From Tabrizicola sp. (GTDB lineage Bacteria > Pseudomonadota > Alphaproteobacteria > Rhodobacterales > Rhodobacteraceae), in assembly GCF_022842145.1 (NCBI RefSeq), contig NZ_JALHQD010000001.1:812127-876126 (forward strand): a stretch of 64,000 nt of DNA. The letters run 5' to 3'. Made by a program: the position numbers and the translations under genes. Positions 10,042 to 21,016 of the stretch are shown here, one piece after another. Within the stretch, counting starts at the first letter, position 1. Each line of letters begins with the position of its first letter. Under the pieces are notes generated by a model. It had not been told where the DNA came from and made no database searches. It saw only the letters and a list, made by a program, of their open reading frames with translations.

Positions 10042-10877
10042 GCGGACAGGACGGCCTGACGGGTGGCCTCGTCCACTTCGGGGCGCTGGCCGAACCAGCG
10101 TTCGAAGCCGGGAGCGGCCTGGTGGAGCAGCATGCCAAGGCCGTCGACAACGGTGGCACCACGGTCCTCGGCCTCGATCAGGAACTGGGTTTTCAGCGGG
10201 GTGTAGACCAGGTCGTTGCACAGCGCCTTGGGGTTCATCCGGTACAGCGGGACGTGGAAGTCCTGCTTGCCGGTCATACCAAGGGAGGTGGTGTTGATGA
10301 CTGTAACGGCGTCGTCCATCAGGTTCGGGGCCTGGGTCCATTCGTGGACATGGATCTTGGCACCGAAGTCGTGGCGGATCGCATCGGCCCGGGCGCGGGT
10401 GCGGTTGGTAAGGCGAATCTCGGGAACGCCCACTTCGATCAGCGCGGCGACGACAGCGCGGGCTGCTCCGCCTGCGCCAAGGACAACGGCAGGGCCGGAC
10501 GCGGGCTTCCAGTCCGGGGCGTTCTGGCGGAGATTGGCGATGAAGCCGGAACCGTCGGTGTTGTCGGCGTGGATCTTGCCATCCTTGCGGAAGATCAGCG
10601 TATTTGCGGCCCCGATCAGAGCGGCGCGGTCAGTGACGACATCGGCGATCTGAAGGATCGCCTCTTTGTGCGGGATGGTGACGTTGCAACCGACGAAGCC
10701 CAGTTCGGGCAGGATGCGGAGGAGGCGGGGCAGATCGACAGGGGCGATGTCGATGGGGATGTAGTGGCCCTTGATGCCGTAACGCTTGAGCCAGTAGCCA
10801 TGCAGCGCGGGGCTGCGGCTGTGGGCGATGGGATGGCCCAGGACGGCGGCAAGCGGGATGCGGGGGTAGTCGGTCAT
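10038..10877 (-). CDS. aroE: Shikimate dehydrogenase
   Basis: [36 protein letters not shown] motifs. Confidence 0.95.
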   Translation of the reverse strand: MTDYPRIPLAAVLGHPIAHSRSPALHGYWLKRYGIKGHYIPIDIAPVDLPRLLRILPELGFVGCNVTIPHKEAILQIADVVTDRAALIGAANTLIFRKDGKIHADNTDGSGFIANLRQNAPDWKPASGPAVVLGAGGAARAVVAALIEVGVPEIRLTNRTRARADAIRHDFGAKIHVHEWTQAPNLMDDAVTVINTTSLGMTGKQDFHVPLYRMNPKALCNDLVYTPLKTQFLIEAEDRGATVVDGLGMLLHQAAPGFERWFGQRPEVDEATRQAVLSA

Positions 10878-11461
10878 GTGGCGATCATGCCCCGGTTGCC
10901 AAGCCATGCCAACAGCGGCAGGAGCGGTAGGCCAAGAATGGTGAAATGGTCGCCGTGGATGGCCGAGAAGAGGCGGACGCCTTCCTCCTCGACCTTGTAG
11001 CAGCCGACGGAGTGGCGGATCGAGTCCCAGTTCCGGTCGACGTAATCGTTCAGGTAGGCGTCGGAGATCGGGTGCATGGTCAGACGGGCTTCGCCGATGG
11101 TACGCCAGACGGGTTCGGCGTTTTCATAGACGACGATCGCGGAGAGCAGCTTGTGGGTCTTGCCCCGCAAGGCGCGGAGTTGGGCGCGGGCGTCGTCGGG
11201 GGTCTGAGGCTTGGCAAAGGTTTCGCGGTCAAGGGCGAGGACCTGGTCGCATCCAAGGACAAGGTCGGTCGGGTGTTTCTCGGCGACCTTGCGGGCCTTC
11301 ATCTCGGCCAGGGCATCGGCGATGTCGCGGGGGTTCGCCCCCTCGGCCACAAGGGTGTCGCGGATGGTCGCTTCATCGACGCGGGGGGCGATGGCGGTGG
11401 GGTCCAGGCCGGCGGCGCGGAGCATCGAAAGGCGGGTCGGGGAGGTGGAGGCAAGGATCAT
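10874..11461 (-). CDS. maf: Maf-like nucleoside triphosphate pyrophosphatase
   Basis: [31 protein letters not shown]. Confidence 0.93.
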   Translation of the reverse strand: MILASTSPTRLSMLRAAGLDPTAIAPRVDEATIRDTLVAEGANPRDIADALAEMKARKVAEKHPTDLVLGCDQVLALDRETFAKPQTPDDARAQLRALRGKTHKLLSAIVVYENAEPVWRTIGEARLTMHPISDAYLNDYVDRNWDSIRHSVGCYKVEEEGVRLFSAIHGDHFTILGLPLLPLLAWLGNRGMIAT

Positions 11462-11873
11462 GGGGGCTGTGGATATCCGCGGTTTGTTCCTGGGTGCCGT
11501 TGGGGTGAGAAAGCGGCTGTGGTGGCGTGCTGTGGGTATCCGGGGTGGTCCGGGGTGGTCCGGCCAGAGATATCCCGCTGTGCACGGGGTTGTCACGCGG
11601 TACGGGAGAAATGGTCGTGCGGGGGGTCGGGATGGTTGGAGGCTGTGGATCAGGTGCGGCGGGATATTCGAGTAAGTTACTGTTATTGATCAGTAATTTC
11701 TGGATCTTCTGCTTGGATGAGATGTTTTCCCGGACTTGTCCCCAGAACGCTCCCTGTGGATGGGTCTGGGGGCCAACCGGCCAATCCAGTTCTGCACAGG
11801 GCCTACATCATCCACATTCCTTCTTTCATTCTTTCTTTATAGAAGAAGGACGAAGGCGCTTTGGGTGGACAAG
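11462..11873. promoter_or_regulatory. Putative chromosomal replication origin (oriC)
   Basis: About 410 bp non-coding gap between divergent maf and hemJ, DnaA-box-like 9-mers and an AT-rich stretch; flanked by parAB/mnmG/rsmG/rho and maf/aroE/coaE/dnaQ/secB as in other alphaproteobacterial origins. Confidence 0.75.
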
Positions 11874-12335
11874 ATGCTGGCGATGATCACGGATTTTCTG
11901 GCCGACTGGTATCTGGTGACGAAGTCGCTGCACGTGGTGTCGGTGATCTCGTGGATGGCGGGGATCTTCTATCTGCCCCGGCTGTTTGTCTACCACGTCG
12001 AACAGGTCGAAGCCGGAAGTGCGACGGACAGGATGTTCCAGACGATGGAGCGGCGCTTGCTGCGGGGGATCATGAACCCGGCGATGATCGCGACCTGGGT
12101 CTTTGGCCTGGCGCTGGTCTTCACGCCGGGGGTGGTGGACTGGTCCTTCGTCTGGCCCTGGGTCAAGGCGGGCGGGGTGCTGGTCATGACCTGGTTCCAC
12201 CACTGGCTGGGCCTGCGCCGCAAGGAGTTCCTGGCGGGGACCAATACGCGCAATGGCAGGGCCTACCGGCTGATGAACGAGGTCCCGACGATTCTGATGC
12301 TGGTCATCGTCTTCGCGGTCATCACCCGCTTCTGA
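11874..12335 (+). CDS. hemJ: Protoporphyrinogen oxidase HemJ
   Basis: KSLHVVSVISWMAGIFYLPRLFVYHVE..., four-TM HemJ/UPF0093 sequence. Confidence 0.88.
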   Translation: MLAMITDFLADWYLVTKSLHVVSVISWMAGIFYLPRLFVYHVEQVEAGSATDRMFQTMERRLLRGIMNPAMIATWVFGLALVFTPGVVDWSFVWPWVKAGGVLVMTWFHHWLGLRRKEFLAGTNTRNGRAYRLMNEVPTILMLVIVFAVITRF

Positions 12336-12458
12336 TTGACTTTTGCAAAGACGCCGATTAGGTGCGGCTTTGCAGGGCCGTCCGGTCCATCGCACTTCCC
12401 GTCCCAGACTTCCCGACGATACGCCCCCCCACGGGGCTGGTCCGCCCAAAGGTATTCC

Positions 12459-13730
12459 ATGACTGTCGAACGCTTGAACCTCTCTGAACTCAAGGCCAAG
12501 ACCCCGGCCGACCTTCTGGCCATGGCTGAGGAGTGGGAGATCGAGAACGCCCCCTCCATGCGCAAGGGCGAGATGATGTTCTCGCTTCTGAAGGAGCATG
12601 CCGAGGAAGGCTGGGAGATCGGCGGCGACGGCGTGCTGGAAGTGCTGCAGGACGGGTTCGGCTTCCTGCGTTCGCCCTCTGCCAACTATCTGCCCGGCCC
12701 GGATGATATCTATGTCGGCCCCGAGATCCTGCGCCAGTTCAGCTTGCGGACCGGGGATACCATCGAAGGCCTGATGCAGGCGCCGAAGGACAACGAGAAG
12801 TATTTCAGCATGACGCATGTCACGCGGATCAACTTCGATGACCCGGAGAAGGCCAAGCACAAGGTTCACTTCGACAACCTGACGCCGCTTTATCCGGACG
12901 AACGGCTGAAGATGGAGGTCGAGGACCCGACGATCAAGGACCGCTCGGCCCGGATCATCGACCTGGTGGCCCCGATCGGCAAAGGCCAGCGCGGGCTGAT
13001 CGTGGCACCGCCGCGGACCGGCAAAACGGTGCTGTTGCAGAACATCGCCAACTCGATCGCGACGAACCATCCGGAGTGCTATCTGATCGTTCTGCTGATC
13101 GACGAACGGCCCGAGGAAGTCACCGACATGCAGCGCACGGTGAAGGGCGAGGTTGTCGCCTCGACCTTCGACGAACCGGCGACGCGGCACGTGGCGGTGG
13201 CGGAAATGGTGATCGAAAAGGCCAAGCGGCTGGTCGAACACAAGCGCGACGTGGTGATCCTGCTGGACTCGATCACCCGCCTTGGCCGCGCGTTCAACAC
13301 CGTTGTCCCGTCCTCGGGCAAGGTGCTGACCGGTGGTGTGGACGCCAACGCCCTGCAGCGCCCGAAGCGCTTCTTCGGTGCTGCCCGGAACATCGAGGAA
13401 GGCGGGTCGCTGACCATCATCGCCACCGCGCTGATCGACACCGGCAGCCGGATGGACGAAGTGATCTTCGAAGAATTCAAGGGCACCGGTAACTCTGAGA
13501 TCGTGCTGGACCGCAAGGTTGCCGACAAGCGCGTCTTCCCCGCGATGGACATCCTGAAGTCCGGCACCCGGAAAGAAGACCTGCTGGTCGACAAGATGGA
13601 CCTGCAGAAGACCTACGTCCTGCGCCGCATCCTGAACCCGATGGGCACGACGGATGCCATCGAGTTCCTGATTTCGAAGCTGAAGCAGACGAAATCGAAC
13701 GGCGAATTCTTCGAGTCGATGAACACCTGA
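12459..13730 (+). CDS. rho: Transcription termination factor Rho
   Basis: Rho RNA-binding and ATPase motifs ([30 protein letters not shown]). Confidence 0.98.
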   Translation: MTVERLNLSELKAKTPADLLAMAEEWEIENAPSMRKGEMMFSLLKEHAEEGWEIGGDGVLEVLQDGFGFLRSPSANYLPGPDDIYVGPEILRQFSLRTGDTIEGLMQAPKDNEKYFSMTHVTRINFDDPEKAKHKVHFDNLTPLYPDERLKMEVEDPTIKDRSARIIDLVAPIGKGQRGLIVAPPRTGKTVLLQNIANSIATNHPECYLIVLLIDERPEEVTDMQRTVKGEVVASTFDEPATRHVAVAEMVIEKAKRLVEHKRDVVILLDSITRLGRAFNTVVPSSGKVLTGGVDANALQRPKRFFGAARNIEEGGSLTIIATALIDTGSRMDEVIFEEFKGTGNSEIVLDRKVADKRVFPAMDILKSGTRKEDLLVDKMDLQKTYVLRRILNPMGTTDAIEFLISKLKQTKSNGEFFESMNT

Positions 13731-13742
13731 TAGGCGGCGGCG

Positions 13743-15026
13743 ATGGACACGATCTATGCCCTCGCCACGGCGCGGGGTCGGTCGGGCCTCGCCGTGGTAC
13801 GGATCTCGGGACCGGGCGCGCTTGCGGCCGGTCTTGCGCTTTGTGGGTCGCTGCCTGCCGCGCGGGTGGCGGGGTTGCGGCGGCTGACCTGGGGTGGAGA
13901 GGTGCTGGACGAGGCGCTGGTGCTGTCCTTTGCCGAGGGCGCCAGTTTCACCGGCGAGGCGGTGGTGGAGCTGCACTGTCACGGTGGGCCTGCCGTGGTG
14001 GGCGCGGTGCTGCGGGCCCTGTCTGCGCAACCTGGCCTGCGGTTGGCAGAGCCGGGGGAGTTCACCCGTCGCGCGCTGGAGAACGGCGTGCTGGACCTGG
14101 CGCAGGTCGAGGGGCTGGCGGACCTGATCGACGCCGAGACGGAGGCACAGCGCAAGCAGGCGGTGCGGGTGCTGTCGGGCTCGGTCGGGCAGAAGGTAGA
14201 GGGCTGGCGGCGCGACCTGATCCGGGCTGGGGCCCTGCTGGAAGCCACCATCGACTTCGCGGATGAGGACGTGCCGGTGGACGTCTCGCCCGAGGTGCTG
14301 GTGCTGATCGACGGGCTGATGGCCGATCTGGGGCGTGAGGCGGCGGGGGTGTCTGCCGCCGAGCGGATCAGGGACGGGTTCGAGGTCGCCATCGTCGGTG
14401 CGCCGAATGCCGGGAAGTCCACGCTTTTGAACCAGCTTGCAGGGCGCGAGGCCGCGATTACCAGCGAGATTGCCGGGACGACGCGGGATGTGATCGAGGT
14501 CCGCATGGAGATTGCTGGGCTGCCGGTCACGTTCCTGGACACGGCAGGGCTGCGGGACACCGAGGATCGGCTGGAACGCGCCGGGATCGAGCGGGCCTTG
14601 GCGCGGGCCGAAGCCGCGGACTTGCGGTTGTTCCTGGCGGATGGCTCTGCGCTGCCGCTGGAGCCGTCGGGCGATGATCTTGTGGTTATAGGGAAATCGG
14701 ACACCATATCTGGGGCATCTGGTCTGGCGGTATCCGGCAAGACCGGTGCGGGCGTGCCGGAACTGATGGCGCGGATCGGGGAAATCCTGGACGCGCGCGT
14801 GGGGTCCGCCGGCGCTTTGGTGCGCGAACGGCATCGCGTGGCCGTTACAACGGCAATCGCTGCTCTGGCCGAGTCACGGGCGGAAGTGGTAAGACCCGAC
14901 TCGCGCGTCGAACTGGCGGCGGAGCATCTGCGGCAGGCTGTGAGGGCACTTGATGCGCTGGTTGGCCGGGTGGATGTCGACGACCTTTTGGGCGAGATCT
15001 TTGCCAGCTTCTGCATCGGCAAGTAG
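13743..15026 (+). CDS. mnmE: tRNA modification GTPase MnmE
   Basis: [41 protein letters not shown]-terminal FCIGK. Confidence 0.97.
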   Translation: MDTIYALATARGRSGLAVVRISGPGALAAGLALCGSLPAARVAGLRRLTWGGEVLDEALVLSFAEGASFTGEAVVELHCHGGPAVVGAVLRALSAQPGLRLAEPGEFTRRALENGVLDLAQVEGLADLIDAETEAQRKQAVRVLSGSVGQKVEGWRRDLIRAGALLEATIDFADEDVPVDVSPEVLVLIDGLMADLGREAAGVSAAERIRDGFEVAIVGAPNAGKSTLLNQLAGREAAITSEIAGTTRDVIEVRMEIAGLPVTFLDTAGLRDTEDRLERAGIERALARAEAADLRLFLADGSALPLEPSGDDLVVIGKSDTISGASGLAVSGKTGAGVPELMARIGEILDARVGSAGALVRERHRVAVTTAIAALAESRAEVVRPDSRVELAAEHLRQAVRALDALVGRVDVDDLLGEIFASFCIGK

Positions 15027-15029
15027 GGA

Positions 15030-16901
15030 GTGTTCCACGTGAAACACTACGATGTCATCGTGATCGGGGGCGGCCATGCGGGCGCCGAGGCCGCTGCGGC
15101 TGCGGCGCGGATGGGCGTGTCGACGGCGCTGGTGACGCTGCGGATCGAGACTTTGGGCGCCATGTCCTGCAATCCGGCCATCGGCGGACTGGGCAAGGGC
15201 CACCTCGTGCGCGAGATTGATGCGCTTGACGGCGTCATGGGCCGGATGGCTGACCGCGCGGGAATCCAGTTCCGCCTGCTGAACCGCAGGAAAGGGCCTG
15301 CCGTGCAGGGGCCGCGGGCGCAGATCGACCGGCGTCTCTATCGTGAGGCGATGCGGGCGGAACTGCTGGCGACGCCGGGGCTGGACATCATCGAGGGCGA
15401 GGTTTCGGGGCTGCGTCTGGTGGGCGGAGCCGTGAGCGGCGTTGTGGTGGCCTCGGGAGTGGAGCTGGCATCGGGTCGCGTGGTGCTGACGGCAGGAACC
15501 TTCCTGAACGGCGTGATACATATTGGCGACCAGCGGATGTCGGGCGGCCGCATGGGTGATTCGCCCTCGCGCGTGCTGGCATCGCAACTGGCGGAGCTGG
15601 CGCTGCCGGTGGGACGGTTGAAAACGGGTACTCCACCCCGTCTGGATGGGCGGACGATCGATTGGGCGCGGCTGGAAAGCCAGCCGGGGGATGAGACTCC
15701 GGTGGTGTTTTCCTTCCTGAACCGGGTGCCGGAGGCGCGGCAGATCTCTTGCGGGATAACCCATACGTCCGAGGCGACCCACCAGATCGTGCGGGATAAC
15801 CTTGGTCGCTCCGCCATGTATGGGGGGCACATCGAAGGTGTCGGGCCGCGCTACTGCCCGTCGATCGAGGACAAAGTCGTGCGCTTTGCCGACAAGACCT
15901 CACATCAGGTGTTCCTGGAACCGGAGGGACTGGACGACCACACCGTCTATCCGAATGGTTTGTCGACCTCGCTGCCGGAGGACGTCCAGCACGCCTACAT
16001 CCGCACGATAGTCGGGCTGGAGGAGACGGTTATTCTGCAGCCCGGTTATGCCATCGAGTACGACTACTTTGACCCGCGCGGACTTCAGCAGACGCTGGAA
16101 ACGCGCGCCGTTCCGGGGCTGTACTTCGCGGGCCAGATCAACGGCACGACGGGATACGAAGAAGCGGGCGCTCAAGGTATTGTGGCTGGCATGAATGCCG
16201 CCGCGGCATCTTGTGGTCGTTCGCCAATCGAGTTCAGCCGGACGAACAGTTACATCGGTGTGATGATCGATGATCTCACCTCGCGCGGGGTGACGGAGCC
16301 CTATCGGATGTTCACCTCGCGGGCCGAGTTCCGGCTTACAGTCCGCGCTGACAATGCGGACCGGAGGCTGACGCCGATGGGTCTGGACGCAGGCTGTGTG
16401 TCTGGGGCGCGGCGCGTTGCGTTTGAAACGAAGCTGGACGCGCTGGAGACCGGGCGGCAAGCGCTGTCGGCAGCGATGATCGGGCCGAAAGCACTTAACG
16501 AAGTGGGGATCGCGGTCAGCCGCGATGGCGCGAAGCGGTCGGCCTACGATGTCCTGTCATTGCCCGGCGCCGAACTTGATCTGCTGGAGAATTCCTTTCC
16601 CGCCTACCAGATGTTGGGGCGGGAGGTCCTGGACCAGCTGCAGATAGATTCAACTTACGACCAGTACTCTGACCGTCAAAGCAAGGAAGTGGCTGATCTG
16701 CGCCGCCAAGAGACGCAGCGGATCCCGAAGGGATTCGATTACGGCAGCATTTCCGGGCTTTCCAATGAGCTGAAGCAGAAGCTGGCGCGTGCTCAGCCCG
16801 AATCGATTCTTCATGCCCAACGTATTGAAGGGGTCACGCCTGCCGCGTTGCTGCTGCTGTTGGGGCATTTGCGCAAATCTGCAGAGCGGCTTGCAGGATG
16901 A
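15030..16901 (+). CDS. mnmG: tRNA uridine-5-carboxymethylaminomethyl modification enzyme MnmG
   Basis: [29 protein letters not shown]..., GTG start. Confidence 0.98.
   Translation: MFHVKHYDVIVIGGGHAGAEAAAAAARMGVSTALVTLRIETLGAMSCNPAIGGLGKGHLVREIDALDGVMGRMADRAGIQFRLLNRRKGPAVQGPRAQIDRRLYREAMRAELLATPGLDIIEGEVSGLRLVGGAVSGVVVASGVELASGRVVLTAGTFLNGVIHIGDQRMSGGRMGDSPSRVLASQLAELALPVGRLKTGTPPRLDGRTIDWARLESQPGDETPVVFSFLNRVPEARQISCGITHTSEATHQIVRDNLGRSAMYGGHIEGVGPRYCPSIEDKVVRFADKTSHQVFLEPEGLDDHTVYPNGLSTSLPEDVQHAYIRTIVGLEETVILQPGYAIEYDYFDPRGLQQTLETRAVPGLYFAGQINGTTGYEEAGAQGIVAGMNAAAASCGRSPIEFSRTNSYIGVMIDDLTSRGVTEPYRMFTSRAEFRLTVRADNADRRLTPMGLDAGCVSGARRVAFETKLDALETGRQALSAAMIGPKALNEVGIAVSRDGAKRSAYDVLSLPGAELDLLENSFPAYQMLGREVLDQLQIDSTYDQYSDRQSKEVADLRRQETQRIPKGFDYGSISGLSNELKQKLARAQPESILHAQRIEGVTPAALLLLLGHLRKSAERLAG
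15031..15046. promoter_or_regulatory. parS: parS-like ParB binding site (one mismatch to consensus)
   Basis: TGTTCCACGTGAAACA versus TGTTTCACGTGAAACA. Confidence 0.85.
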
Positions 16902-17527
16902 CGACTGCGTATGAGCTGTCGGTCGGCGGGATAGATGTTTCACGTGAAACATTCGAAGCGCTGAAATCCTACGAAGCACTTGTCCACCGCTGGAACGGAG
17001 CGATCAATCTTGTCAGCAAAAATGCGCTGAAAGACCTGTGGACCCGCCACATCGCGGATTCGGCGCAGGTTTTCACACTCTGCCCCGCGACAGCAAAAAC
17101 TTGGGCTGATTTGGGCGCCGGGGGCGGATTCCCTGGACTAGTCGTCGCTGTGCTTGCCCGCGAGCTGATGCCGCAACTCCACGTCACTCTCGTTGAAGCT
17201 GACCTGCGCAAAGCGACCTTCCTTCGGCAAGCGGCTCAAGCTTTGTCGCTGCAGGTCACAGTAGTCAGCGAGCGAATCGAATCACTTTCTTCCCTGAACG
17301 TCGACGTCCTTTCAGCCCGAGCGCTGGCAGCGCTGCCGGAGTTGCTGGGCTTTGCAGAAAAACACCTCCACCCAAATGGAGTTGCGATCTTTCCGAAGGG
17401 CGCCCGCTACCAAGAGGATCTTGCTTCAGCCCGCACTTCCTGGGAGTTCGACGTTGACACGCGGCCCAGCCTGTCGGAAGGCGAAGCCGCAATTCTAGTG
17501 ATCAGGAACATTCACCGCCATGTCTGA
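16898..17527 (+). CDS. rsmG: 16S rRNA m7G527 methyltransferase RsmG (GidB)
   Basis: [37 protein letters not shown]. Confidence 0.96.
   Translation: MTTAYELSVGGIDVSRETFEALKSYEALVHRWNGAINLVSKNALKDLWTRHIADSAQVFTLCPATAKTWADLGAGGGFPGLVVAVLARELMPQLHVTLVEADLRKATFLRQAAQALSLQVTVVSERIESLSSLNVDVLSARALAALPELLGFAEKHLHPNGVAIFPKGARYQEDLASARTSWEFDVDTRPSLSEGEAAILVIRNIHRHV
16936..16951. promoter_or_regulatory. parS: parS site (perfect 16-bp palindrome)
   Basis: TGTTTCACGTGAAACA. Confidence 0.95.
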
Positions 17528-18320
17528 CGCTTACATCCTTGCTTTGGCCAATCAAAAGGGTGGCGTCGGCAAGACGACCACTGCGATCAACCTGGCCGCC
17601 GGCTTGGCTGAGCTTGGCAAGAAGGTCCTTCTGGTGGATATCGATCCGCAAGGAAACTCTTCGACAGGCTTGGGAGTTCGACCCGATGCGCGCAAGAAGA
17701 CCAGCTATGACTTGGTGGTTGATGGCGCAGAACTACAGGATGTTGTGATGGCGACCAGCATTCCGGACATCATGATTATCCCTGCCAATGCTGACCTGTC
17801 CTCGGCCGACCTGGACATCGTGTCCATCGAAAACCGGAGTTATCTGCTGCATGATGCGCTGCGGCGCCCCGAGATGGATGCCTATGGCTTTGACTATATC
17901 CTGATCGACTGTCCGCCTGCCTTGAGCCTTCTGACTGTCAACGCCCTTGTCGCGGCGCATTCTGTCCTTGTCCCGCTTCAGTGCGAGTTCTTTGCGCTGG
18001 AAGGGCTGTCGCAGTTGATGCTGACGATTCGCGATGTGCGCCGCTCTGCCAATCCGGACCTGCGGATCGAAGGGGTTGTGTTGACGATGCATGACCGCCG
18101 CAACAGGTTGACGGCGCAGGTCGAAGCCGACGCCCGCGCCAATATGGGCGATCTGGTCATGAAGACGACGATCCCGCGGAATGTGCGGATCAGTGAGGCG
18201 CCGTCCTATGCATTGCCGGTTCTAAGCTACGATTCCGGCTCCAAGGGAGCGGAAGCCTACCGTGCGCTGGCGCGTGAAATTGCGGATCGCCGGAAAACCC
18301 CCGAAGTTTCAGAGGCCTGA
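17520..18320 (+). CDS. parA: Chromosome partitioning ATPase ParA
   Basis: ALANQKGGVGKTTTAINLAAGLA deviant Walker A. Confidence 0.97.
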   Translation: MSDAYILALANQKGGVGKTTTAINLAAGLAELGKKVLLVDIDPQGNSSTGLGVRPDARKKTSYDLVVDGAELQDVVMATSIPDIMIIPANADLSSADLDIVSIENRSYLLHDALRRPEMDAYGFDYILIDCPPALSLLTVNALVAAHSVLVPLQCEFFALEGLSQLMLTIRDVRRSANPDLRIEGVVLTMHDRRNRLTAQVEADARANMGDLVMKTTIPRNVRISEAPSYALPVLSYDSGSKGAEAYRALAREIADRRKTPEVSEA

Positions 18321-19222
18321 TGATGAGCAGCAAGATCGAAAAGCGCGGCCTGGGTCGCGGATTGTCTGCCCTGATGGCCGATGTGCATCTGGCGGGCCCC
18401 GAGCAGATGGCGGCGTCGCGCAAGGCGGAACTGCACGTCCCGGTGGACAAGCTGGAGCCGAATCCGCAGCAGCCACGGCTGGATTTCCGCAAGGAAGACC
18501 TGGACAGCCTTGCCGATTCGATTCGCCAGAAGGGGGTGATTCAGCCCCTTATCGTGCGGCGGAAACCGGGGCGGGATACCTATGAGATCGTCGCCGGCGA
18601 ACGGCGCTGGCGTGCGGCCCAGCTTGCCCAGTTGCATGAAGTTCCTGTGGTTGTTCGGGACCTTAGCGACACCGAGGTCCTTGAAGTCGCGATCATCGAG
18701 AACATCCAGCGTGCCGACCTGAACGCGATCGAAGAGGCGCTGGGATTCCGGCAGTTGATGACTCGATTCGGTCATACGCAGGAGAAATTGGCCGAAGCCC
18801 TGAGCCGGAGCCGGAGCCATGTGGCGAACTTGCTGCGGCTGCTGACACTGCCGACCGAAGTGCAGGACATGGTGCGTGAGGGCGGCCTGTCGGCCGGGCA
18901 CGCGCGGGCGCTGATCGGGAGCCCGAAAGCGGCGGAACTGGCGGCTCAGATCGTCGCAAAGGGCCTGTCGGTGCGCGAAACCGAGCGGTTGGTGAAAGCG
19001 CAGGAGAATGCGAAGCCCGCGTCGGCCAGAACGCGGCAGGCACCCGAGAAGGATGCGGATACGCGGGCGCTGGAGGCGGATCTGGCCGCCAATCTGAAGC
19101 TTCCGGTCCGGATCGACCATATGGCCGGGGCGGAGAGCGGGGAGCTGACGATCCGCTATGCGTCGCTGGAAGACCTCGACAGATTGTGTCGGATCCTTTC
19201 CCAGCTACCAGATGAAGATTGA
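18320..19222 (+). CDS. parB: Chromosome partitioning protein ParB
   Basis: RGLGRGLSALM, GERRWRAAQLA, HTH region SRSRSHVANLLRLL. Confidence 0.97.
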   Translation: MMSSKIEKRGLGRGLSALMADVHLAGPEQMAASRKAELHVPVDKLEPNPQQPRLDFRKEDLDSLADSIRQKGVIQPLIVRRKPGRDTYEIVAGERRWRAAQLAQLHEVPVVVRDLSDTEVLEVAIIENIQRADLNAIEEALGFRQLMTRFGHTQEKLAEALSRSRSHVANLLRLLTLPTEVQDMVREGGLSAGHARALIGSPKAAELAAQIVAKGLSVRETERLVKAQENAKPASARTRQAPEKDADTRALEADLAANLKLPVRIDHMAGAESGELTIRYASLEDLDRLCRILSQLPDED

Positions 19223-20410
19223 TCAGCTGGCGCTTTGACGGTTTGCCAGGAGGGCGCGCAGGATGCCGTTTAGCATCATGACGCCGGTTTCCGTGGTGCT
19301 GATCCGGTCAGCGTCCTGGGTCAGGAAGCCCAAGCCTTTCATCTCGGCCAGGGCGAGGTCGGACAGCGATGCACCAGAAAGTGCCGCGAAACGGCTGAGG
19401 GAGGCACCCTCTTTCAGGCGAAGCGCGAACATCAGGTACTCGGAAGCGCGATCCTCGGCAGAGAGGCGATCGGTTGTCTCGGCACTGCCAGGATGGGTGA
19501 TCGTGCGGTTCAGCCAAGGGGTTGGTTGACGCTCGGCCTCGGTGGCGAATCGAGTCAAACCAAGGGTCAGGCGACCATGCGCGCCGGGGCCAATGCCGGC
19601 GTAATCGCCCATCCGCCAATAGATCAGGTTGTGCCGTGATTCGTCACCGGGGCGGGCGTGGTTCGAGACTTCGTAGGCGGGAAGGCCGGCGGCACGGGTG
19701 ATCTCTTGCGTCAGCTCGAACATGTCGGCGGAGAGATCCTCTTCCGGCAGGCCGCGGAGGAGGTTCTTGGCGTGCATCTGGCCGAAGACGGTGCCGTCCT
19801 CGATGGTCAGCTGGTAGAGCGAGAGGTGCGAGGTCCCGAAGTCGAGCGCGCGGTTCAGTTCGTCGCGCCAGGCGGCGAGGGTCTGGTTCTGGCGGGCGTA
19901 GATCAGGTCGATGGAGACGCGGTCGAAGGTGGACTGAGCGATGGCGATGGCCTTCGCGGCCTCGTCCACGCTGTGTATCCGGCCGAGGCGGCGGAGGTCT
20001 TCCGCGTCAAGCGATTGAATTCCAAGGGAAACGCGGTTGACGCCCGCTTTTGCATAGGCGTCGAAGCGGGCAGCCTCCACCGAGCCGGGATTGGCTTCGA
20101 GGGTGATCTCGATGTCGTTTGCAAGGGTCCAGGTGGCGCGGACGCGGTCAAGGATGCCCTGGACGGTGGCGGCTTCCATCAGCGAGGGCGTGCCGCCGCC
20201 GAAGAAGACGGAGTTCAGGATGCGGCCTTGGGTCAGGGCACCGACGCGGTCGATTTCGGATTCGAACGCCTGAAGCCAGCGGGATTGGTCGATCCGGGTG
20301 GCGACGTGGCTGTTGAAGTCGCAGTAGGGGCATTTCGACTGGCAGAAGGGCCAGTGAAGATAGAGGCCGAAGCCGGCGTGGCGCCAATCTTCGTAGGGCT
20401 GGGCGTCCAT
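19223..20410 (-). CDS. hemW: Radical SAM heme chaperone HemW (coproporphyrinogen III oxidase-like)
   Basis: YLHWPFCQSKCPYCDFNSH, FFGGGTPSLM. Confidence 0.93.
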   Translation of the reverse strand: MDAQPYEDWRHAGFGLYLHWPFCQSKCPYCDFNSHVATRIDQSRWLQAFESEIDRVGALTQGRILNSVFFGGGTPSLMEAATVQGILDRVRATWTLANDIEITLEANPGSVEAARFDAYAKAGVNRVSLGIQSLDAEDLRRLGRIHSVDEAAKAIAIAQSTFDRVSIDLIYARQNQTLAAWRDELNRALDFGTSHLSLYQLTIEDGTVFGQMHAKNLLRGLPEEDLSADMFELTQEITRAAGLPAYEVSNHARPGDESRHNLIYWRMGDYAGIGPGAHGRLTLGLTRFATEAERQPTPWLNRTITHPGSAETTDRLSAEDRASEYLMFALRLKEGASLSRFAALSGASLSDLALAEMKGLGFLTQDADRISTTETGVMMLNGILRALLANRQSAS

Positions 20411-21015
20411 CAGGGGAACAGGGCGGCGACGAGTTTGTGGAAGGCGTCGGCGCGGTGGGAGAGGCGGTTCTTCTCCCAGCGGTCCATCTCTCCGAAGGTC
20501 TGGGTATAGCCGTCGGGCATGAAGATAGGGTCGAAGCCGTGGCCCTGCTCGCCTCGGCCGGGCCAGACGAGGCGGCCGGGGGATTTGCCTTCGAACACAA
20601 GGTCTTGCCCGTCCGGTGCTGCAAGAACCAGGGTACAGCAAAACTGGGCAGTGCGGGGTTCGGGGGCTTTTGCGGCCTCCAGTTCGCGCCAGACGCGGGT
20701 CATACCGACGGTGAAGTCGCGGCCGGTCGCCGTTGTGGCCCAGTCGGCGGTGAATACACCCGGCGCGCCAGCCAAGGCGTCGACGGCCAGACCCGAGTCA
20801 TCGGCCAGCGCCACGAGGCCGGAGGCTTTCGCAGCAGCATGGGCCTTGAGGCGGGCGTTGCCGACGAAAGTGGTCTCGGTTTCTTCGGGTTCGGGAAGGC
20901 CGAGGTCTCCGGCCCCCACGACCGTTACGTCGAAGGGCGCGAGAAGATCGGCGATCTCTTCCAGCTTGCCACGGTTGTGCGTGGCGACCAGCAGGCGATC
21001 CCCGCGCTTCAGCAT
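20410..21015 (-). CDS. rdgB: RdgB/HAM1 non-canonical purine NTP pyrophosphatase
   Basis: LLVATHNRGKLEEIADLL, ADDSGLAVDALAGAPGV. Confidence 0.95.
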   Translation of the reverse strand: MLKRGDRLLVATHNRGKLEEIADLLAPFDVTVVGAGDLGLPEPEETETTFVGNARLKAHAAAKASGLVALADDSGLAVDALAGAPGVFTADWATTATGRDFTVGMTRVWRELEAAKAPEPRTAQFCCTLVLAAPDGQDLVFEGKSPGRLVWPGRGEQGHGFDPIFMPDGYTQTFGEMDRWEKNRLSHRADAFHKLVAALFP

Positions 21016-21016
21016 C

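Noticed and set aside
11826-14834. 1002-aa minus-strand ORF antisense to hemJ/rho/mnmE
   Set aside because: High-GC shadow ORF; composition rich in R/H/Q/P/D, no recognisable domain, while the plus-strand genes are unambiguous
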